NCBI GenBank assembly: GCA_003240735.1
Contig: QFNE01000022.1
Coordinates: forward strand, 1-38,364
Direction: 5' to 3'
DNA from: Paracoccus denitrificans
GTDB lineage: Bacteria; Pseudomonadota; Alphaproteobacteria; Rhodobacterales; Rhodobacteraceae
Length of the DNA: 38,364 bases
In this document: piece by piece, positions 32,324 through 38,364 of the stretch
Position numbering within the stretch: the stretch's first letter is position 1
Layout of the letters: the number at the start of each line of letters is the position of its first letter
Made by a program: the position numbers and the translations under genes
The notes under the pieces: generated by a model
Told to the model about the DNA's origin: nothing
Databases searched by the model: none
Seen by the model: the letters and a program-made list of their open reading frames with translations, nothing else

Positions 32324-35300
32324 ATGGCAACTCTTGTTCTCGGCGCCGTCGGCTCCGCGATTGGCGGCGCATTTGGCGGGGCCATCCTCGGCTTTTCCGG
32401 TGCCGCGATTGGAGGCTTCATCGGCTCGACCATCGGGTCGGTCGTCGACAACTGGATCGTCTCGTCCCTCGCCCCGGCGCAGCGGATCGAGGGCGCGCGG
32501 CTCGACAGTCTGCGCATCACGTCCTCAACCGAAGGCGCTGTGATCCCGCGACTGTTCGGTCGCATGCGCATTGGCGGCAACATCATCTGGGCCACGGATT
32601 TCCGCGAGGAGGTCAATACGACCCGTCAAGGCGGCGGCAAAGGCAGCGGGCCAAAGGTCACCACGACCGAATACCTCTACTATGCCAGCTTCGCCGTGGC
32701 GCTGTGCGAGGGGGAAATCACCGGCATTGGCCGGGTCTGGGCCGACGGCAAGGCCATGGACATGACCGGCGTCACCTGGCGCTGGTATCCGGGCAACGAG
32801 GTTCAAGGCCCGGACCCATTCATCTCCGCCAAGATGGGCGCAGCCAACACCCCGGCCTATCGCGGCACCGCCTATGTGGTCTTCGAAGAACTGAACCTCA
32901 GCGCCTTCGGCAATCGTCTGCCGCAGATTAGTTTCGAGGTCTTCCGCCCGCTGGCCGATCCCGACAGCGCCGAAGGGCTGGTCAAGGCTGTGACGATGAT
33001 CCCGGCATCCGGCGAATTCACCTATGCGACCGCGCCAATCAAGAAATCCACCGGCTCCGCTGGGACGACCGTGGCCGAGAACCTCAACGCAATCACCGAC
33101 ACGGCTGACATCGTGGTGGCGCTGGACCGGCTGCAATCTCTGGCCCCTGCCGTGGAAAGCGTCAGCCTGGTGGTGGCGTGGTTCGGTGATGATCTGCGGG
33201 CCGGGAACTCCAAGGTGCGGCCGGGCGTCGAGGTGGCCACCAAGACGACGACGCCCTCGCCTTGGGTTGTGAATGGCGTCAGCCGTGCCGATGCGTTTCT
33301 GGTCAGCCGCGATGCCGAGGATCGGCCGGTCTATGGCGGCACGCCTGCTGATTTCGCAGTGGTGCAGGCGATCCAGGAGATGAAGGCGCGCGGATTGCGC
33401 GTCACCTTCTATCCTTTCATCCTGATGGACGTCCCGCCGGGCAACACAAAGCCGAACCCTTACAGCGCCACTGCCGCCACCTCTGGTCAGCCAACCTTCC
33501 CCTGGCGCGGACGGATTACTTGCTCCCCGGCTGCGGGCTTTTTGGGGTCGGTAGACAAGACCGCCACCGCTGGCACGCAGGTTGCAGCCCTATTCGGGAC
33601 GGCGACACCCGCCACCTTCAGCGTGTCGGGCACCACTGTCAGCTGGACCGGCCCGGTTGGCGAATGGTCGCTGCGTCGGATGATCCTGCACTATGCGCAT
33701 CTGTGCAAGGCGGCCGGGGGCGTCGATGCCTTCCTGATCGGATCGGAAATGCCTGGCCTCACCACGATCCGCTCGGGCGCCAGCACCTATCCGGCGGTGA
33801 CCGCATTCAAATCCCTTGCTGCGGATGTGCGTTCCATTCTCGGCGCTGGGCCCAAGATCAGCTATGCGGCCGACTGGTCGGAGTATTTCGGCCATCACCC
33901 AGCCGACGGCAGCGGCGATGTGTTCTTCCATCTCGACCCGCTCTGGTCTGACACGAACATCAACTTCATCGGCATCGACAACTACATGCCGCTGTCGGAT
34001 TGGCGCGACGGGTTTGACCATGCCGATGCTACGCTAGCCCCGGCGATCTATGACCGGGACTATCTGCAAAGCAACATCACCGGCGGCGAAGGCTTCGACT
34101 GGTTCTATGCCAACGCCCTTGACCGGACGACACAGGTCCGGACGCCGATCACGGACGGTGGTGTCGGCAAACCGTGGGTGTTCCGCTTCAAGGATCTGCG
34201 CGCCTGGTGGCAAAATCCGCATTTCAACCGGCCGGGTGGTGTGGAGACCGGGACGCCGACGGCATGGGTGCCGCAGTCAAAGCCGATCTGGTTCACCGAA
34301 CTGGGGTGCCCGGCTGTTGATCGCGGCACCAACCAGCCCAACGTGTTCTTTGATCCGAAATCGTCAGAAAGCTTCACGCCCTACTTCTCGCGCGGTTGGC
34401 GGGACGATGCGATCCAGCGGGCCTATCTGGAGGCGACCTATCTCTGGTGGGGTACTGCGGCGAACAACCCGATGTCCTCGGTCTATGGCAACCGGATGGT
34501 GCATGTGCCGGAATGCGCGGCCTGGACATGGGACGCCCGGCCCTATCCCTTCTTCCCCGGGCTGACCGATGTCTGGACGGACGGCCCTAACTGGCGGCTG
34601 GGGCATTGGCTGACCGGGCGGCTGGGCGCGGTGTCGCTGGCGGCTCTGGTGCGGCACCTTTGCATGCGTGCCGGGATGCCCGAAGAGTTGATCGACGTCT
34701 CCGGCCTTTGGGGTGCTGTCGAGGGCTATGTCATCTCGGCGCTGGAAGCCCCGCGCGCCTCGATCTCCAATCTGGCGCGGCATTTCGGCTTCGATGCGGT
34801 CGAGAGCGAGGGCCGCATCAAGTTCCTGATGCGGGGCCGGATCGCCGGTCTGACCATCACCCCCGACAGCATGGTCGCGCCCGCCTCCGCACAGGGCGAT
34901 GTGATGGAACTGACCCGCGCGCAGGAAACCGAACTGCCGCAGGCCCTGAAATGGCAGGTCGCACGCGCCGACGAGGATTATGACGCCGCACAGGTCGAGG
35001 CACGCCGCATCACCGTCGACACCACGCGCATCGCCTCGGAAAGCTTCCCGATGGCAATTCCGCCAGAGGAGGCCGAGCGCCGCTGCCGTCGCGCGCTGAT
35101 GGAGGCATGGATTGGCCGCGAAAGTGCGGTGTTCCGCTTGCCGCCCTCGCGTCTTGCGCTGGATCCTTGCGATGTGATCCTGCTCGACCGCGATGGCCGC
35201 CAAACAGAACTGCGGCTCGTGTCCATCGCGGACTCGGACCTGCGCAGCATCGACGCTGTACGGCAGGATCGCGCGGTTTATGACTTGCCACCCGGTGAGC

Positions 35301-36295
35301 CACGACCGGCCACGCTGTCGACACCGACGGTCTTTGGCGCACCCGACATTGTGCTGATGGACCTGCCACAGCTGCGCGAAGACCAGCCCGCGCATCGCTC
35401 CTTTGTTGCAGCCCATGCCAAACCATGGCCGGGAGAGATGGCCGTCTATCGCAGCGCCGCGACAGACGGCTTCACCCTGCTGACAACCTTTGGCACTCGG
35501 GCGCGCATGGGCGTGCTGGCGGCAGATTTCTTTGCGGGGCCGGTGTCGCGCTTCGATCTGGGCAATGCGCTGGTCGTCGATCTCTATACCGGCACCTTGG
35601 AGAGCGTCACGGACATTACCTTGCTGGGTGGGGCCAATGCGCTGGCCGTGGAAACGGGCGCTGGGCAATGGGAGATTGTCCAGGCGGGCGCGGCCGAGTT
35701 GATCGCGCCCGGCCGCTATCGGCTCACCCGATTGCTGCGCGGCCAGCGTGGGACCGAAGGTGCGATGGTCAGCATGGTGCCGAGCGGCGCAAGCGTCGTG
35801 GTTCTCGACAATGCCGTGGCCTCCTTGCCGATCTCCGAGGCCGACCTTGGCTTGCCATGGAACTGGCGCATCGGCCCCGCCTCGAAGCCGGTCAGCGACG
35901 AGACCTTTGTCGCCACCAGTTTCACCCCCGAGGGCGCTGGGCTGCGGCCGTTTTCGGTGGCCCATGTCGAGCAGCCGTGGCGCACCGCCCGCAGCCCCGG
36001 CGACCTGACGATCCGCTGGACGCGCCGGTCGCGATCACTTGCCGCCGACACTTGGGGTGCGGGCGATGTGCCCTTGGCCGAGGATAGTGAAGCTTATGAG
36101 TTGGAAATCCGTGACGGAGGGGCAGTCAAACGCACGCTGACCACGACCACAACCAGCGTCCTCTACACCGCCGCGCAGCAGACCGCTGATTGGGGCGCAC
36201 CCCTTGGACCCGGCCAATCCCTCGCCATCCACATCTACCAGCTCTCGGCCCTAGTCGGCCGGGGCGCTGGGCGATCCGTCACGCTCACCTTCTGA
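32324..36295 (+). CDS. Tail hub/host-recognition protein with GTA TIM-barrel-like domain
   Basis: A 1323-residue protein of the gene transfer agent gp15 type. ATG 32324 (MATLVLGAVGSAIGGAFGGAILGFSGAAIGGFIGSTIGSVVDNWI) is preferred over an upstream in-frame ATG because it lies after the peptidase stop; the glycine-rich hydrophobic start resembles a membrane-inserting segment. The TIM-barrel-like domain lies at about 435-735 (LHYAHLCKAAGGVDAFLIGSEMPGLT, then WFTELGCPAVDRGTNQPNVF). The hub-like phage tail domain follows (about 800-1000), then beta-rich C-terminal repeats. It probably connects tip and fibre and touches the host surface. Confidence 0.92.
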   Translation: MATLVLGAVGSAIGGAFGGAILGFSGAAIGGFIGSTIGSVVDNWIVSSLAPAQRIEGARLDSLRITSSTEGAVIPRLFGRMRIGGNIIWATDFREEVNTTRQGGGKGSGPKVTTTEYLYYASFAVALCEGEITGIGRVWADGKAMDMTGVTWRWYPGNEVQGPDPFISAKMGAANTPAYRGTAYVVFEELNLSAFGNRLPQISFEVFRPLADPDSAEGLVKAVTMIPASGEFTYATAPIKKSTGSAGTTVAENLNAITDTADIVVALDRLQSLAPAVESVSLVVAWFGDDLRAGNSKVRPGVEVATKTTTPSPWVVNGVSRADAFLVSRDAEDRPVYGGTPADFAVVQAIQEMKARGLRVTFYPFILMDVPPGNTKPNPYSATAATSGQPTFPWRGRITCSPAAGFLGSVDKTATAGTQVAALFGTATPATFSVSGTTVSWTGPVGEWSLRRMILHYAHLCKAAGGVDAFLIGSEMPGLTTIRSGASTYPAVTAFKSLAADVRSILGAGPKISYAADWSEYFGHHPADGSGDVFFHLDPLWSDTNINFIGIDNYMPLSDWRDGFDHADATLAPAIYDRDYLQSNITGGEGFDWFYANALDRTTQVRTPITDGGVGKPWVFRFKDLRAWWQNPHFNRPGGVETGTPTAWVPQSKPIWFTELGCPAVDRGTNQPNVFFDPKSSESFTPYFSRGWRDDAIQRAYLEATYLWWGTAANNPMSSVYGNRMVHVPECAAWTWDARPYPFFPGLTDVWTDGPNWRLGHWLTGRLGAVSLAALVRHLCMRAGMPEELIDVSGLWGAVEGYVISALEAPRASISNLARHFGFDAVESEGRIKFLMRGRIAGLTITPDSMVAPASAQGDVMELTRAQETELPQALKWQVARADEDYDAAQVEARRITVDTTRIASESFPMAIPPEEAERRCRRALMEAWIGRESAVFRLPPSRLALDPCDVILLDRDGRQTELRLVSIADSDLRSIDAVRQDRAVYDLPPGEPRPATLSTPTVFGAPDIVLMDLPQLREDQPAHRSFVAAHAKPWPGEMAVYRSAATDGFTLLTTFGTRARMGVLAADFFAGPVSRFDLGNALVVDLYTGTLESVTDITLLGGANALAVETGAGQWEIVQAGAAELIAPGRYRLTRLLRGQRGTEGAMVSMVPSGASVVVLDNAVASLPISEADLGLPWNWRIGPASKPVSDETFVATSFTPEGAGLRPFSVAHVEQPWRTARSPGDLTIRWTRRSRSLAADTWGAGDVPLAEDSEAYELEIRDGGAVKRTLTTTTTSVLYTAAQQTADWGAPLGPGQSLAIHIYQLSALVGRGAGRSVTLTF

Positions 36296-36321
36296 AGGCG
36301 CACCCCCAGAAAGACTGAAAA

Positions 36322-38247
36322 ATGTCCGATATCACCACCCACCTTCTACTGCCCTATATCTTGGCATCGCAGGCGCAGAAGCACGTCACCCACAACGAGG
36401 CGCTGCGCCTGCTGGACGCTATGGTTCAGCTGTCAGTGCTGGACCGCACGCGCACGACGCCGCCCGTCAGCCCGACCGATGGCGACCGGCACATCGTGGC
36501 GTCCGCGGCGACCGGCCTTTGGGCTGGCTGGGATCTGAATATCGCCTTTTGGGTCGATGGGGTCTGGATGCGGCTGGTCCCGCGCCCGGGCTGGCTGGCG
36601 TGGATTGCGGATGAGGCGGTTTTCATCGTGTGGAATGGGTCGAGCTGGGATCCAGTCGGCGAACCGGTCGATGTGTCGGATGCCATCTTCAGCCTGGTGA
36701 ACGACGCCGATCCGACCAAGAAGGCGCTGTTCTCGCTGTCAGGGATTACCACCGGCACGACCCGGACCTTCACGCTGCCGAACACATCGTCGGAACTGGC
36801 GATCCTCGCGGGCACGCAAACCTTCAGCGGCAACAAGACCTTCTCCGGCACTCTGACCGCCTCGGGCACCGTCACGGTTTCGGCGGCCGCGGCCACGATC
36901 GGTACGGCGACAACGACCGCCACCTACGGCATGGGCACCGGAGCCACGACCAGCGGCGTCACCAAGACTGTGAACCTCGGCACCGGCGGGGCGAGTGGAT
37001 CCACGACTGTCTTGAACATCGGGTCGGCCACCGCTGGGTCGGGCGGCACGACCGTGGTGAACACCCCCACAGTCACCTTCGCCAATGCCGTCACGCAGGT
37101 CGGCATGCCGCAAGCCAACCTGACTGCGCAATTGCTGGGCCTCGGCGGAGCGACGGCCGACAGCTACAACCGGCTGTCAATGAACACACCGGCGGTGCTG
37201 ATCAACAATGCTGGCGCCGGGATCGAGGCGACAGTGAACAAGGCGGCGGCCGGGAACGATGCGGCCTTCGCCTTCAAGACAGGATTTTCGGCAAGGGCGC
37301 TGATCGGGCTGCTCGGCAACGACGATTTCAGCTTCAAGGTCAGCCCGAACGGATCGACCTTCTTTGATGCGATCCGGATCGACCGTAGCTCGGGCCGGGT
37401 CGAACTGCCCGAACCGATGGTGATGCCCGCCCTGGCCGCCGCTCCCGATCCGCCCCCTGCGGGAAAGCTCGCCGTCTATGCCCGCGACCGTGCCGGGGCC
37501 GGGTGGCTGGATGTGCAGCGCCCCTCGGGCCGGTTCTTTCCGCTCCAGCCACACTTCGGGGTCAACCGGATCGCCACTTGGGCCCCGTCCACCAGCACGA
37601 CGGTGAATACGAACGGCATGCCGCGCACGGCTGTTGGCACCGTGGCGACGCCAACGCTGACCACCACAGGTCTGGCCGACAGCATGCGGCGCTGGCGGGT
37701 GACCAGCGCAGCCACTGCCAACGCCGTTGCAGAGGAACGCTCCGCAGGATGGGTTTGCTGGCGTGGCAATGCCGATGGTCTGGGAGGGTGGAACTACGTC
37801 AATCGCCTATCGCTGACCACCGTGCAGGCAACGGGCATGGGGTTCTTTGGCCTCTATGGATCGGTGGCGGCGCTGGCGACGACGCTGACGCTGGCCACCG
37901 TCTTGAACTGCATCGGCATCGGTTTCCAGCGCGGCACCCATACCAACTGGCAGCTGGTGCACAATGATGACGCGGGCGCGCCGACGCTGATCGACCTTGG
38001 GGCCAGTTTCCCGGTGGCCAGCATGACCAACGTGCTGACGCTCTATATCGCCGCCGCGCCGAACGGATCGGACATTGGCGTGCGGGTTGTCGAGGAGGTC
38101 AGTGGCGCTGCCGTCGAGTTCACCATCACCACCGACATGCCCGCTGCCACCCAACTGCTCAGCCCGCGCAACTACATGAACAACGGCGCGACGGCGGCAG
38201 TCGTCGCCTACGACTGCGCAGGCGTCTACGTCGAGACAGATTATTGA
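36322..38247 (+). CDS. DUF2793 tail fibre protein
   Basis: A 641-residue protein. The N-terminal 95 residues (LLLPYILASQAQKHVTHNEALRLLDAMVQLSVLDR... and GLWAGWDLNIAFWVDGVWMRLVPRPGWLAWIADE) are DUF2793, the attachment domain of Rhodobacteraceae tail fibres. Then comes a Thr/Gly/Ala-rich region (about 155-280) with short repeated strands such as TFSGTLTASGTVTVS, typical of trimeric fibre shafts. The C-terminal half looks globular and may bind the receptor. It is probably among the fastest-evolving genes of the phage. Confidence 0.88.
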   Translation: MSDITTHLLLPYILASQAQKHVTHNEALRLLDAMVQLSVLDRTRTTPPVSPTDGDRHIVASAATGLWAGWDLNIAFWVDGVWMRLVPRPGWLAWIADEAVFIVWNGSSWDPVGEPVDVSDAIFSLVNDADPTKKALFSLSGITTGTTRTFTLPNTSSELAILAGTQTFSGNKTFSGTLTASGTVTVSAAAATIGTATTTATYGMGTGATTSGVTKTVNLGTGGASGSTTVLNIGSATAGSGGTTVVNTPTVTFANAVTQVGMPQANLTAQLLGLGGATADSYNRLSMNTPAVLINNAGAGIEATVNKAAAGNDAAFAFKTGFSARALIGLLGNDDFSFKVSPNGSTFFDAIRIDRSSGRVELPEPMVMPALAAAPDPPPAGKLAVYARDRAGAGWLDVQRPSGRFFPLQPHFGVNRIATWAPSTSTTVNTNGMPRTAVGTVATPTLTTTGLADSMRRWRVTSAATANAVAEERSAGWVCWRGNADGLGGWNYVNRLSLTTVQATGMGFFGLYGSVAALATTLTLATVLNCIGIGFQRGTHTNWQLVHNDDAGAPTLIDLGASFPVASMTNVLTLYIAAAPNGSDIGVRVVEEVSGAAVEFTITTDMPAATQLLSPRNYMNNGATAAVVAYDCAGVYVETDY

Positions 38248-38279
38248 ACCGCAGGTCCGCGAAAGCGAAGGATATCAAC

Positions 38280-38364
38280 ATGACTGAACGAACGTCGCTT
38301 CTGCAGGAGGTGGGCCAGGCCTTCCGCGACAACGGCCTGACCGCCGCCATCACCGCGCTGGTCG
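38280..38364 (+). CDS. Phage tail-proximal gene (partial, N-terminus only)
   Basis: ATG 38280 with an AAGGAT ribosome site nine bases upstream opens a frame that reads MTERTSLLQEVGQAFRDNGL and continues to the window edge (28 residues seen). It is too short to assign; the position suggests a fibre-assembly or accessory tail gene. Confidence 0.6.
   Translation, partial: MTERTSLLQEVGQAFRDNGLTAAITALV

Noticed and set aside
34364..35965. Minus-strand open frame of 533 codons
   Set aside because: Antisense shadow of the tail hub gene, with composition typical of reversed GC-rich codons.
1..38364. CRISPR array
   Set aside because: No regularly spaced 25-40-base repeats were found; the only repeat cluster (9562-9724) has short, irregular units.

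Overview
The window looks like a high-GC alphaproteobacterial chromosome, most likely Rhodobacterales (Rhodobacter/Paracoccus type). The main evidence is the tail-tip gene order DUF2460 - DUF2163 - NlpC/P60 peptidase - TIM-barrel tail protein, then a DUF2793 fibre, which is typical of the gene transfer agents and siphovirus prophages of that group. These assignments come from recognising protein motifs by eye; no database search was run.

Layout. (1) Positions 1-9324, minus strand: a tightly overlapping five-gene defence operon read right to left. It encodes a PLD-SNF2 helicase, a DUF4391 protein, a type III Mod methyltransferase, a small gamma-glutamylcyclotransferase-like protein and a type III Res helicase/nuclease (cut by the window edge). 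(2) 9325-9941: a gene-free region with an iteron-like array of GGAA(T/G)CCAC repeats and a strong hairpin. (3) 9942-13280, plus strand: two tandem ParB-domain DNA methyltransferases, a putative DNA-binding protein and a small membrane protein. (4) 13291-15549, minus strand: six small, mostly uncharacterised genes (DUF3489, DUF6900-like and others). (5) 15692-38364, plus strand: the morphogenesis operon of a lambda-like siphovirus prophage. It holds terminase, gpW, portal, S49 protease-scaffold, decoration protein, capsid, connectors, tail terminator, tail tube, frameshifted tail chaperone, tape measure, tail tip and fibre. No integrase, repressor or lysis genes are visible, so at least one prophage end lies outside the window.

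The most unusual element is at about 23920-25857. An A+T-richer module carrying a 515-residue reverse transcriptase sits inside the structural operon, between a connector gene (gp10/DUF6441-like) and the tail terminator. The 150 bases before the reverse transcriptase can fold into two crossing 11-bp stems (a pseudoknot) plus internal hairpins, and the second stem ends at the base before the start codon and buries the ribosome binding site. This is the layout expected for a defence-type reverse transcriptase (DRT) with a partner non-coding RNA, carried as cargo by a prophage. It is my leading candidate for an undescribed system.

A second clear result is a complete programmed -1 frameshift signal (A AAA AAC, 7-nt spacer, 10-bp stem) in the tail chaperone gene. 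It joins a downstream reading frame that has no start of its own and would be missed by ordinary gene calling.
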